Source: Listeria grandensis FSL F6-0971
GTDB lineage: Bacteria > Bacillota > Bacilli > Lactobacillales > Listeriaceae
Assembly (NCBI RefSeq): GCF_000525835.1
Contig: NZ_AODD01000020.1
Location: forward strand, 1 to 33,271
Reading direction: 5' to 3'
Length of the DNA stretch: 33,271 nucleotides
Shown: positions 8,489-17,074 of the stretch, piece by piece
Layout: each line of letters starts with the position of its first letter
Numbering within the stretch: position 1 is the first letter of the stretch
The notes under the pieces: model-generated
Seen by the model: only the letters and a program-made list of their open reading frames with translations
The model's database searches: none
What the model was told of the DNA's origin: nothing
Program-made: the position numbers and the translations under genes

Positions 8489-9994
8489 TTATAAATTATT
8501 TTTGTTGTTATTCAAAAAGTAGTAGATATATTTTCTTTGCGTTAACAGCACGCATAGCCCATAAACGATTACGCCAATACCGATATAAATCAGCAAATCT
8601 ATCAACATATTATTAATGTGAATCAGCTTCATCGCTCCCCAAATGCTAGCGCACATGATAAGTGAATTCATAATGATAATCATGTGTTGCCTCACCATAC
8701 TTCTTAATGTCAAGCCAATTGTTTTTCGTAAATCGCGGTAGCCCAGAGCGACAGAAATAATTGCCGCAAGTAAAGGGGACAACATAATAGCGTACACACC
8801 GATCGTAAAGGAACCGATAACTAAGAAGATAATTTGGATAACAATCACAATCAATGAATTTTTAACGGGGGTTTTCGTATCACCCATGCTATAGAATGCT
8901 TTAAACAAAAACTCTCGAACCACAACAAATGGTAACGCTAGACTTAGAAAAATTAGAAACTGCCAAACAATTATTGTAGATTCATGTGTGAAGTTGCCTC
9001 GCTCAAACAGCAATTTAATCACAATACCACTAAGCATGATCATGCCACTTATCATCGGGATAACAAGTATATTGGAGCCATTGATGAAATAAATTAGCTT
9101 TTCTTTCGCCTCTGCGATATTTTTATTGAAACTTCTTGTCAATGTCGGATAAAGCATCGAGATCAAGTTAATAATGATCAGTGTTTGCATAATGCTAATT
9201 ATTTGATTGGCATACACCATTGTCGAGATATACCCTTCTCCAAAAAAGCGAGCTAATATATTCGGCAATATAACTGTTACCTGATAAATAACAGAACTGA
9301 GTGTCACCGGTAATGTTAGTTTCATAAGGTTTCGAAATTCCGGATGTTTCCATTTAAACTTGGCTTGATATTTGTACTGTTCATTTCGGTTACTAAAAAT
9401 TAGGAGGGTGCATTCCACAACATAGGAAAGTCCGATACATATCGCCGCTTCGATAATGCTTATATCCGGTGTGAAAATTATATAAATATAACTCAATAGC
9501 GCCGAAACTAAAGCGGCTAATTTCACGACGACGAATTTACCATCCATTTGCAAAAACGCTGTCTGTATAGCAGAAATTAATCGGGTGTACTGCGCAATTC
9601 CTAGAATAAAGGTCAGTAAGAATGTCAAAGTCTGAAAGCTAAATCCGTCGCCTTGACCAAAACCGTAGAAGTAAATACTGCCACCCAGAAAATAAAGAAG
9701 CAATACAACATACGTAATCCCTAAAACCGCCGTGATATACGAATTCAGTACATTTCTATGCTCATGATTGTTCTTCATCTTCGCTAAAAAAGGGATAAGT
9801 ACTGTGGCAACAGATGGTCCCATAATGTTTATCAGACAAACCATTGCCGTATTAGCAAAATTAAAAGCATCCATTTCATTACTTATGCCAAAATGGGTTG
9901 CCAGTGCAGTGGTTCTTAATAGAGAAATAACCTGCACTACCATCGTTAAAATAATGATAACGGAAAATGTTTGATAAAATTTAATGCGTTTCAA
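8489..9994 (-). CDS. MurJ/MviN-type polysaccharide flippase
   Basis: This 501-residue membrane protein has about 14 hydrophobic segments. Its N-terminus has LLRTTALATHFGISNEMDAF, the pattern of the MviN/MurJ branch of the MOP exporter superfamily, rather than the classic Wzx (RfbX) pattern. Within the cluster it is the only flippase candidate, so it probably moves the undecaprenyl-linked repeat unit across the membrane. It starts at TTG (9994); an in-frame TAG two codons upstream excludes a longer start, and only a weak AGAGA site precedes it. The chromosomal lipid II flippase would be a separate gene. Confidence 0.85.
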   Translation of the reverse strand: MKRIKFYQTFSVIIILTMVVQVISLLRTTALATHFGISNEMDAFNFANTAMVCLINIMGPSVATVLIPFLAKMKNNHEHRNVLNSYITAVLGITYVVLLLYFLGGSIYFYGFGQGDGFSFQTLTFLLTFILGIAQYTRLISAIQTAFLQMDGKFVVVKLAALVSALLSYIYIIFTPDISIIEAAICIGLSYVVECTLLIFSNRNEQYKYQAKFKWKHPEFRNLMKLTLPVTLSSVIYQVTVILPNILARFFGEGYISTMVYANQIISIMQTLIIINLISMLYPTLTRSFNKNIAEAKEKLIYFINGSNILVIPMISGMIMLSGIVIKLLFERGNFTHESTIIVWQFLIFLSLALPFVVVREFLFKAFYSMGDTKTPVKNSLIVIVIQIIFLVIGSFTIGVYAIMLSPLLAAIISVALGYRDLRKTIGLTLRSMVRQHMIIIMNSLIMCASIWGAMKLIHINNMLIDLLIYIGIGVIVYGLCVLLTQRKYIYYFLNNNKNNL

Positions 9995-10042
9995 TAATCT
10001 CTACTGGGGCACTTTTCTTCATTTCCCATTCGCCTTCTTTCA

Positions 10043-10742
10043 TTATCTGACTGCTGTTCGTTCCCTCGTATAACGCATAACTTTCGCTGGGGAACCATAT
10101 GCGATGCAATTGGATGGTATATTCTTAAGAACCAAAGATCCAGCTCCAATTGTGGTCCCCTCACCTATCGTGACACCTTGTACAACTGTAGTTCCAGCTC
10201 CAACAAATGCTCCTCTTTCTACCGTAACAGCGCCACATAACGTGGTGTTCGGCGATATCGAAACAAAATCTTCCAGACTGTTTTTATGTTCAATAATACT
10301 AGCTGAATTAATGATGACGTGATTTCTGATCTGTGCAGCACTATGAATGGTGGCGTGGGGTAATACCGCTACTCCAGCGCCTAGTATCACATTATTATCA
10401 ACAAAGGCAGTTGGATGAATAATCGTAGCATACTGGCATGCGATTAAGCCTAACCGTTTTGAAATATCTTGACGTATTTCACCATTGCCAATCGCAATAA
10501 AGTAATAAACTTGCTCAAGATGTTCTAATTCTTTTATAAATGAAAGGGGCGCACAAAAAAATGTCATGTTCTAAATTCATCTTGTTATACTTATCGTCAC
10601 AAAAGCCAATCACTTGGTACTCTCCGTGATGTATAGCGGCCTGACTTATGACCTGTCCAAGTCCACCTGCACCAATGATTACTAACTTCTTTTTACTACC
10701 TAGTGTTATTCCCAGTAAATCTTTCTGAATTAATAAATCCAT
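10043..10742 (-). pseudogene. NeuD/PglD-type sugar O- or N-acyltransferase, frameshifted
   Basis: The first frame (10742 to 10515) encodes a Rossmann start, KKLVIIGAGGLGQVISQAA. The second frame, continuing to 10043, encodes a left-handed beta-helix of hexapeptide repeats (VILGAG, VTIGEGTTIGAG) and ends SPAKVMR. Joined, they make a NeuD/PglD acetyltransferase of about 232 residues. The break is a run of seven T at about 10551-10561; with six T the frame reads through as DIFCAPLSFIKELEH. The ATG at 10742 has GAGGGTG 9 nt upstream and overlaps the previous gene by 47 bp. It would acylate an amino- or hydroxyl-sugar of the repeat unit. A T7 tract is also a plausible slippage site for on/off switching. 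Confidence 0.84.
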
Positions 10743-11310
10743 CCTGTTTCACACCCTCATGTATCAAGACTTTATATACCGTTAAAAACAGTATTTTTAT
10801 ATCCAACTTAAGCGATTGGTTTTCGACATACTGAATATCTAATCTGAATTTCTCATTCCATGTAATTGAATTTCTACCATTTACTTGCGCTAAGCCACTG
10901 ATTCCTGGTTTCACGTCCAAGCGCTTTCGTTGTGCTTTGGAATAAAGCGGAATATATTCCACAGTCAATGGACGTGGCCCAATCAAACTCATATTGCCCT
11001 TTAAAACATTTAATAGTTGTGGCAATTCATCTAAGCTAAGTCCACGGATAATGTTGCCAAACTTAGTAATGCGCTCGTTATCTGGTAATAGGCAATTATC
11101 TTCATCATAGATTTCTTGCATCGTTTTAAATTTATAGATGACAAATGGTTTACCATGAATACCCGCTCGAATGGATGCATAAATTGGATTCCCTCGGAAA
11201 TATAGCGCCAGTATGAGATAAAGGAAACACATCGGCAAAAGTAATAAAACAAGGAGTACTAAAGACAAACTGAAATCAATACACCGTTTCGTAATTTTTG
11301 TTCTTCTCAT
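10696..11310 (-). CDS. Initiating sugar-phosphate transferase (monotopic PGT)
   Basis: This 204-residue enzyme belongs to the bacterial sugar transferase family (PglC/WcaJ C-terminal type). It has a single hydrophobic re-entrant segment (about 14-37), then GKPFVIYKFKTM, the catalytic Asp-Glu pair in LSLDELPQ (94-95), SLIGPRP, and KPGISGLAQVNGR. It transfers a hexose- or amino-sugar-1-phosphate to undecaprenyl phosphate, the first committed step. It lacks the large N-terminal membrane domain of CpsE/WbaP. AGGAGA precedes the ATG. It overlaps ugd by 35 bp and neuD by 47 bp, so the three genes are tightly packed. Confidence 0.92.
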   Translation of the reverse strand: MRRTKITKRCIDFSLSLVLLVLLLLPMCFLYLILALYFRGNPIYASIRAGIHGKPFVIYKFKTMQEIYDEDNCLLPDNERITKFGNIIRGLSLDELPQLLNVLKGNMSLIGPRPLTVEYIPLYSKAQRKRLDVKPGISGLAQVNGRNSITWNEKFRLDIQYVENQSLKLDIKILFLTVYKVLIHEGVKQDGFINSERFTGNNTR

Positions 11311-12600
11311 ACGTTCCGTCTCCTATAGCATAATATTCTATTCCTGCATCCAACATTTTTTCTTTATCAAAACATAGACGACCATCAAAAATAACTGTTT
11401 GCTTCATACGCGCTGCACATTCATTCAGATCCATTTGTGTGATTTCTTTCCATTCTGTAACTACAAATGCACCATCTGTTTGTGCAACTGCTTCCTCAGC
11501 TGTATTACAGAAAATAACGCGATCTCCTAAAACTCGTTGTGCATTTTCCATGGCTACTGGGTCGTATGTCTTCACTTTTGCCCCTTCGTCCAATAGCATT
11601 TCGATGATAGAAAGCGCAGCAGCTTCTCGAATATCATCCGTATTCGGTTTAAAAGCGAGACCCAACACAGCGAACGTTAAATTCTTCAAATCTCCATAAT
11701 AAGCCTTGGCTCGGTTCACTAACTTCTGATGCTGCATTGTATTAACCCAGATGACCGATTTCAATAAATGAAAATCATAATCCACATCCCCTGCGATTTG
11801 AAGCAAAGCTGCTGTATCTTTCGGGAAACATGAGCCTCCGTAACCAATACCAGCTTGTAAAAATGCGCTGCCAATTCGTTTATCCATCCCCATACCCGCA
11901 CTAACTTCACGAATATCAGCACCCGTTTTTTCACAAATGTTAGCAATTTCATTAATAAAACTGATCTTTGTTGCTAAAAAAGCATTGGATGCATACTTGA
12001 TCATTTCTGCACTTTCTAAAGCCGTTGTGTATATTGGTATGTTAAAGTTTCCATTTACTTCTTCCATCGTGCGAAGCGCCACTTTATTATCGGCTCCTAG
12101 CACAATACGATCTCCATAAAACACATCACGGATCGCAACACCTTCCTTAAGAACTCGGGGTTGGATACAATACTTACTTTATGAGGCGTCTGCTCTTGAA
12201 TAAATGTTTGTAGATATCGGTTTGTTCCGACTGGGACCGTACTTTTAACAACAATAATCATTTCTTTTGTCATTGTCTTAGCTACATCGGTTGCAGCCGC
12301 TTTTATATACTCCAGATTGGCAGAACCGTCTTCTTTTTGCGGCGTTCCCACAGCTAAATAAATGATGTCGCATTCATGCATAGCTTGTTGTAAATCCGTT
12401 TTAAATGATAGTCTGCCATTATTTATATTCTGTTCCATTAGTTCTTCGATACCCGGTTCATAGATTGGTGAAATCGATTTTTGAAGTTGTTCGATTTTGT
12501 AAGCATCAATATCTACGCAACAAACTTGATGCCCTATTTCCGCTAAAGCAACACCAGTAACTAACCCAACATAACCCGTTCCAATAACTACTATATTCAA
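11276..12600 (-). pseudogene. ugd: UDP-glucose 6-dehydrogenase, frameshifted
   Basis: Frame one (12600 to about 12146) carries the NAD-binding GTGYVG (7-12) and SNPEFLR. Frame two, ending at 11276, carries the catalytic GYGGSCFPKD (Cys about 258 of the joined protein) and the C-terminal UDP-binding domain (LGLAFKPNTDDIREA). The joined length of about 441 residues is normal. The break is at 12145-12147: one G missing from AGG(G)AAGGT; restoring it gives the canonical NPEFLREGVAIRDV. The enzyme makes UDP-glucuronate, which points to an acidic polysaccharide. Its ATG overlaps the stop of the upstream transferase (ATGA). Confidence 0.9.
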
Positions 12601-13844
12601 TTTAAATTGCTCCTCTCAAGCGATCTTAATAAAATCATTTCTACTTTATCTGCTAACTTTTCAGCGCTGTAATGTTCCTCGGCAATATTTCTGATTTTGG
12701 ATTGCTGTGCTCTTAATTCTGTTCGCTGATTCTGTAATTCTATCAATTTCTCTGCTAATTCTTCAGGTTCTGCCGGATCAACATAGTAGCCAATATCATA
12801 TTTCTGCACGATGTCTTTTGTCCAACCGTCAGAATTCACAATGATTGGTCTTCCTGCTGCTAACGAATCAAAAAACTTATTAGGTGAATTAGTTGCTAAA
12901 ATCGGTAGTGGTTTGAAACACGTCATAGTAATATCAGCTAAACTTGTATAAATCGGGACGTCTTTCCTTGAAACATGACCACTAAAAATGACATTTGTAA
13001 GGCGGTGCTTCGCGCAGAATTTTTCTAATCTAGGCTTGCTTTTTCCATCGCCGCCAATAATGATCTTAATTTCGTCTTGTTTCCTATCTTGTAATATTTT
13101 AGCGGCTTCAACGATATAATCGAGACCGTTCGCTTCTCCCATCGCACCTAAATGCAACATAATGAATGCATCTTTCAAGCTAAATCTTTCCGCTAATGTC
13201 CTTTTTTCCATTTTGTAGTCCTTCTTTAGATCAAACAAGGCTAAGTCTGAGAGGTTAGGAATCATCGTTATTTTTTCTGCTTGAATGCCTGTAGCCACGA
13301 TACCCTCAGTCATGCCTGGCGATAGGCTGATAATATGTTCTGCCCTTTTGTACACCCTTTTTTCAAGATGTTGCAACATTTTAATCACAAACGGGGACTT
13401 AATGGCCTTCATCTGTTTCGGTGCCTCTGGCCAAAGGTCTCTTACTTCAAAAACAAACGGAATCTTTAATTTTCTCTGTAATCTTAATGTCGGTATCGCA
13501 ATGGTTAGGGGTGTAGATGTCGAAAACATAATATCCATACCCTTTAGTTCTTTACCAATTTTGTAAGCATGGTGCATGTAAGATAGAAATGACTTACTTC
13601 TTTGGACTAGCCCCATATAGTTGGAATAATCATTCTTGACCGCAATAACCTCGATACCATCCACATGATAATACTTCATATTTTTGACTTCTTTATAGGG
13701 TGTATCCCCAGTTAAAAAAGTATCTGTTGTCAGCATAGTAACTTCATGTCCGTGCTCGATTAACTTCTTTGCAAACTCATAGGATCTAGTAGATGTATAA
13801 GAGTTACGCGTTGCAAAATATTGATGGAGATATAAAATTTTCAA
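12597..13844 (-). CDS. GT4-family glycosyltransferase (WbuB/WcaI-like)
   Basis: This 415-residue GT-B enzyme starts MKILYLHQYFATRNS, the start seen in WbuB-type transferases. It has FEVRDLWPEAP in the N-terminal domain and SPNKFFDSLAAGRPII in the donor-binding half. WbuB-like proteins often transfer a deoxy or amino sugar as the second step of repeat-unit assembly, but substrate cannot be read from sequence. It is the first enzyme gene of the long run, 14 bp after the DUF4352 lipoprotein gene, and is translationally coupled to ugd. Confidence 0.9.
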   Translation of the reverse strand: MKILYLHQYFATRNSYTSTRSYEFAKKLIEHGHEVTMLTTDTFLTGDTPYKEVKNMKYYHVDGIEVIAVKNDYSNYMGLVQRSKSFLSYMHHAYKIGKELKGMDIMFSTSTPLTIAIPTLRLQRKLKIPFVFEVRDLWPEAPKQMKAIKSPFVIKMLQHLEKRVYKRAEHIISLSPGMTEGIVATGIQAEKITMIPNLSDLALFDLKKDYKMEKRTLAERFSLKDAFIMLHLGAMGEANGLDYIVEAAKILQDRKQDEIKIIIGGDGKSKPRLEKFCAKHRLTNVIFSGHVSRKDVPIYTSLADITMTCFKPLPILATNSPNKFFDSLAAGRPIIVNSDGWTKDIVQKYDIGYYVDPAEPEELAEKLIELQNQRTELRAQQSKIRNIAEEHYSAEKLADKVEMILLRSLERSNLN

Positions 13845-13858
13845 CGATTAGACACCTC

Positions 13859-14365
13859 TCACTTCTTCATTTCAGCAATAATATTCCAAGCAGCTTTTTC
13901 ATCGCTATCCAAAGGTTGATACATCAGTTTGTACGTATCAAAACCCTTCGGAATCTCATAGTAGCCATCGCCTTCGGAGGTTTGACCAGGTTTAATCGTA
14001 TCTGCAAAATTAATCCCGCTACCCATATAATAGTAATTCTCACCAATGTTGATAATGAAGTCATTCGCAGCTACAGTGAAATCTGTTGTTGACTTGTTTT
14101 TGATTTTGTAGTGAATCTTTATAAGTTTGTTGCCCTTCTTATTCTCTTCCGGTGAAACTTCATTGCTCACAGAAACGGGTGTAATGATTAGCTGTTTCGT
14201 TTCTTTTGCTTTATTAATATCTCCTTGCGTCTGCTCTTGTTTCTTTGTTTCACTCACCTTGCTCGTTTCTACTTTCTTCGCGGAAGTATCTCCACAGCCA
14301 ACTAGTAACGTTGAGGAAACGAAAAGTGTCGTTGCCATTATTATTAATTTAGATGCTTTACTCAT
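13859..14365 (-). CDS. DUF4352-type lipoprotein
   Basis: This 168-residue lipoprotein has a signal sequence and lipobox LVGC (Cys24), a charged linker rich in Lys, Glu and Thr (25-55), and a beta-rich domain with NEVSPEENKKGNKLIKIHYKI typical of the DUF4352 immunoprotective-extracellular-like fold. It would sit on the outer face of the membrane. AAAGGAAAAGGAAC precedes the ATG. It is the first gene of the polysaccharide run, just 41 bp after the Crp gene. A weak promoter (TTGACT at about 14431, AT-rich -10) may lie over the end of that gene, but I cannot firmly place one. Its role in the locus is unknown. Confidence 0.82.
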   Translation of the reverse strand: MSKASKLIIMATTLFVSSTLLVGCGDTSAKKVETSKVSETKKQEQTQGDINKAKETKQLIITPVSVSNEVSPEENKKGNKLIKIHYKIKNKSTTDFTVAANDFIINIGENYYYMGSGINFADTIKPGQTSEGDGYYEIPKGFDTYKLMYQPLDSDEKAAWNIIAEMKK

Positions 14366-14406
14366 GTTTTAGTTGTTCCTTTTCCTTTCTTAGATCAATA
14401 TATTTG

Positions 14407-15084
14407 TTATTCGTTCATCGTGTAGTCAAGTAAAATAAATTGTTTTGCCTTAATAGAACAAAAACCTTCTTCTTCAAGATGTTTACATATTTGTGACATG
14501 GAGTTTGTGCTGAGATTAGCGTAGTTAGCAAGATCTTTTCGAGTAAAATATCCTGGTATTTTTGTATTTTTGCCATCTTTATAGCCATATTTATCTGCAA
14601 AATCTCTTAATATCTTTTTTAATCTTAACTTTCCTACTTGCCTCATCAATATATATTTATGGGCAATCAAAATATTATGATTATGATTATTTAAATATAG
14701 GAAAAGCCACCCTTCTTGCATGCGAAGTAGATTTTCCATCACATCTTGTTTCGGAAATATATATACCGTAGCACTACTTATTGTCCTAACACTATCTTTA
14801 TTCTGCCTTAATGAGAAGATATCATCCATCCCAATGATATCGCCTTGGCTTGAAAATGATATAATTTGCTCTTTGTATTCATACGCAACTACACCCGATT
14901 CTAAGAAATAGATATTATCGTTTGGTGTGAATTCACTACAAAGCATTGTATCCTTCGGTAGCACTGTTTTGGTGTATGGAACTCGATAGGTCGGATCATC
15001 TTTCAGAAGGTCTAATAAATATTTTGAACCAAATTTATCCTCGATTGTATCTCTGTTGTACAACTCAATAAATAGTGTGCTCAT
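14407..15084 (-). CDS. Crp/Fnr-family transcriptional regulator
   Basis: This 225-residue protein has a cyclic-nucleotide-binding-like beta barrel (about 30-115), a long dimer helix and a C-terminal winged helix (FTRKDLANYANLSTNSMSQICKHLEEEG). ATG at 15084 is chosen because GGAAGGAAG sits about 10 nt before it; the longer frame to 15105 would start inside that site. It looks like the PrfA-like regulators that are numerous in Listeria. It lies directly upstream of and in the same direction as the polysaccharide run, so it is a good candidate regulator of it. The ligand, if any, is unknown. Confidence 0.88.
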   Translation of the reverse strand: MSTLFIELYNRDTIEDKFGSKYLLDLLKDDPTYRVPYTKTVLPKDTMLCSEFTPNDNIYFLESGVVAYEYKEQIISFSSQGDIIGMDDIFSLRQNKDSVRTISSATVYIFPKQDVMENLLRMQEGWLFLYLNNHNHNILIAHKYILMRQVGKLRLKKILRDFADKYGYKDGKNTKIPGYFTRKDLANYANLSTNSMSQICKHLEEEGFCSIKAKQFILLDYTMNE

Positions 15085-15123
15085 TTTAGTACGACTTCCT
15101 TCCAACTTGCACTACACTATCAT

Positions 15124-15774
15124 TTAAATTACCTTCGTAATAACGATTGGTTTCAATGATATAATGCCTTGTTTCTTGAACTTGCTCAAAATTAAATTGA
15201 CATATTCTCTGCTAGAATTACTTAATTTCGCTAGGATCTCTTGGGTAATACAATTGGGCAAAATTCCCGTATTACTCGATGTTATGCACCAAGCGATGAC
15301 CTCAAATACTCTTTGTTCTGCTGGAAGCAACATCCAGTATGATTTGATTTGATACAGTTGCTTAAACATTTCTTGTTGCGACTTAATATGATATTTCTCT
15401 GATGATCTGGACATGTTTTCAAGTTGTCTATTTAGAAACGTTTTATTCACAAGCATAATCTTGCTCTCTGATAGTGCAATTAATTTTTTTTCTGCATTCT
15501 CGTCAATGGATAACCAATCCAGATCACATGATTGATTCTTAAATAGCAGAAAGGCGTTCAGCATGCTCTTTTCTTTCGCAGGCACAGCTATTCTTTCTTC
15601 AAAATAAACAATACCTTCTAAATTGAACAAACACATGTCTGATTTACTTGAGAAATCCCATATGCAATCTCCCTTCTTAACATTGACTACGTGCATACTA
15701 CTTGAATACTTATTATTCTCGTGATATTGCATCAAAATTTGTTGCAAGTCAATATCTTTTGTTATTGTAGTCAT
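15124..15774 (-). CDS. Crp/Fnr-family transcriptional regulator, divergent sensor domain
   Basis: This 216-residue protein shares the Crp/Fnr architecture: an N-terminal beta-rich region, a central helix, and a C-terminal winged helix with ITQEILAKLSNSSREYVNLILSKFKKQGII. The sensor half is less recognisable than in the next gene. GGGGTG lies 7 nt before the ATG. It is 40 bp upstream of the second minus-strand Crp gene, so the two are probably cotranscribed. A weak promoter (TTTTCA, 17 bp, TATACA) is visible at about 15815-15850. No Cys cluster for an iron-sulphur centre is present. Confidence 0.8.
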   Translation of the reverse strand: MTTITKDIDLQQILMQYHENNKYSSSMHVVNVKKGDCIWDFSSKSDMCLFNLEGIVYFEERIAVPAKEKSMLNAFLLFKNQSCDLDWLSIDENAEKKLIALSESKIMLVNKTFLNRQLENMSRSSEKYHIKSQQEMFKQLYQIKSYWMLLPAEQRVFEVIAWCITSSNTGILPNCITQEILAKLSNSSREYVNLILSKFKKQGIISLKPIVITKVI

Positions 15775-16319
15775 TAATGTTCACCCCGCTTGATTTTTTT
15801 CTTATGGATCAGCGCCATATGTGTATAGTATCATTGAAGTGTGCTGAAAAAAATACAATACTTCTGGTTTACGAGCCTTAATATTGTACATTTTGTTACG
15901 TTATTTCAAAAAAAGCATATTTCTTCTATTGTCACTACATCACTTCTCCGATTTTCTTGCTTTTACTTTTGGCATCTTTTGCGTATTAGTTGGCTTCGAG
16001 TGTATTGTACAAAATTTTGTGCTATCCCATCTCTACAGCTACACCGCTCATTGATTTATTATTTTGCTTGTTTTAGTATATCCTTCCTTTGTTAATTATT
16101 TTCCCCGCTAAATATACATCTAGAAGCATATTGATTTATTAAATATGCTTCTAGATGTATACGAAAATATCTATATTGTTACATTTCACTATTTTTCAAG
16201 CCATTCATGAACATTTTGTTAACAACTAAATTAATACTTTTTTTCATCAAATGATCTTTCAAATATATATATTTAGGGTATTTATTCATATAGAAGAATA
16301 TATTAAGGAGGCGTTCCCC
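15775..16319. other. AT-rich regulatory spacer between divergent Crp genes
   Basis: These 545 bp have no convincing gene. The open frame at 15841-16095 has no ribosome binding site and reads as low-complexity hydrophobic sequence. The spacer holds a 12-bp palindrome ACAAAATTTTGT (16009-16020), a 10-bp palindrome TTGTTAACAA (16216-16225), repeated ATTGTACA words (15883, 16003), and the 20-bp inverted repeat listed separately. AAGGAGG at 16305-16311 serves the plus-strand regulator. Such symmetric sites are what dimeric Crp-type regulators bind, so this is probably an operator-rich divergent control region. Confidence 0.6.
16113..16161. repeat. 20-bp perfect inverted repeat with 9-nt spacer
   Basis: Left arm 16113-16132 (TATACATCTAGAAGCATATT) is matched without error by the right arm 16142-16161; the spacer is GATTTATTA. 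There is no T-tract on either side, so it is not a standard terminator. It could fold as a cruciform or RNA hairpin, or be a protein-binding site. No copy was seen elsewhere in the window. Confidence 0.9.
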
Positions 16320-17022
16320 TTGTATTTAAAAGAAACCATTGATAATTTTGCAACTCTATCTAATATCATAAAAATATTAAAAAAAAGACGCTCAATTTAA
16401 CCATCACTGTATAGAAGAACGTATTTCCCAAGGAACTGAACTGTTTTTTGATAAGCGGCGTGATTACTTTTATCTCGTTCAAAGCGGGTACGTACAGTAT
16501 AGGTATGAAGGGGGGGCTGGGCAGAATTTTCATTTCCTTGTTCGTCCTGGCAATTTCCCTTTCCTTCCAATATACCAAGAAGACATCCCTCATAATTCCA
16601 GAATTGAGGCGCTGACCGATGTGATCTGGTGGCGTATTGATTTCGCATTTCTAAAAAAAATGTTGCAACTTGAAGATCCTAGAAATTATATTTTAATGAG
16701 CTTTATGGCTCGTACCCGACGAGAATTGTATGCCATAGCTGTACAGGATCGGCTAAGCTCAAAGAAACGCATTTATTTTAGTCTCATTTCCCTCATCGAT
16801 TTGGGCTTTCGGAAAGATTCTAATACTGTAGAACTTCCGAGTTTCCTAACGTATGATCGTTTGGCCGAATTATCCAACACATCGAAAGGTTATACCTCTA
16901 AAGCATTACTAGAACTACGCGAGAAAGAAATTTTAATCTCTAATAAGAAACCCTGGGTTATTACTGATGTGAAAAAATTAAAAAATTTGCTAGATGCAGA
17001 TAGCCTTCCTAACTTGTTTTAA
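16320..17022 (+). pseudogene. Crp/Fnr-family regulator, frameshifted near start
   Basis: A TTG at 16320 with AAGGAGG 8 nt upstream begins MYLKETIDNFATLSNIIKIL, then meets a run of eight A (16379-16386) and stops at about 16400. With seven A the frame continues as KKDAQFNHHCIEERISQGTE through a beta-barrel domain (YFYLVQSGYVQYRYEGG) to a winged helix (LTYDRLAELSNTSKGYTSKALLELREKE) and stops at 17022, giving about 233 residues, normal for the family. It is divergent from the two minus-strand regulators. The A8 tract may be a sequencing error, a slippage site or a real lesion. The rest of the coding sequence is clean. Confidence 0.82.
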
Positions 17023-17040
17023 AACGCGAAGAAAGGGTAT
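17016..17040 (+). promoter_or_regulatory. Candidate sigma-B promoter for csp gene
   Basis: GTTTTA (17016-17021), 13 bp, GGGTAT (17035-17040) matches the Bacillus/Listeria sigma-B pattern (GTTT, 12-15 bp, GGGWAT). It overlaps the end of the Crp gene and would give a leader of about 170 nt to the csp start. Confidence 0.5.
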
Positions 17041-17074
17041 TTTAACAATCATTAATAGATTTAAGGGTATTTGT

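Noticed and set aside
15841-16095. 84-residue open frame between the Crp genes
   Set aside because: No ribosome binding site, low-complexity hydrophobic product, located in an AT-rich control region.
16216-16225. TTGTTAACAA as a PrfA box
   Set aside because: A PrfA box has TTAACA-N2-TGTTAA; here the half-sites are joined in the opposite arrangement, so it is only noted as a palindrome.
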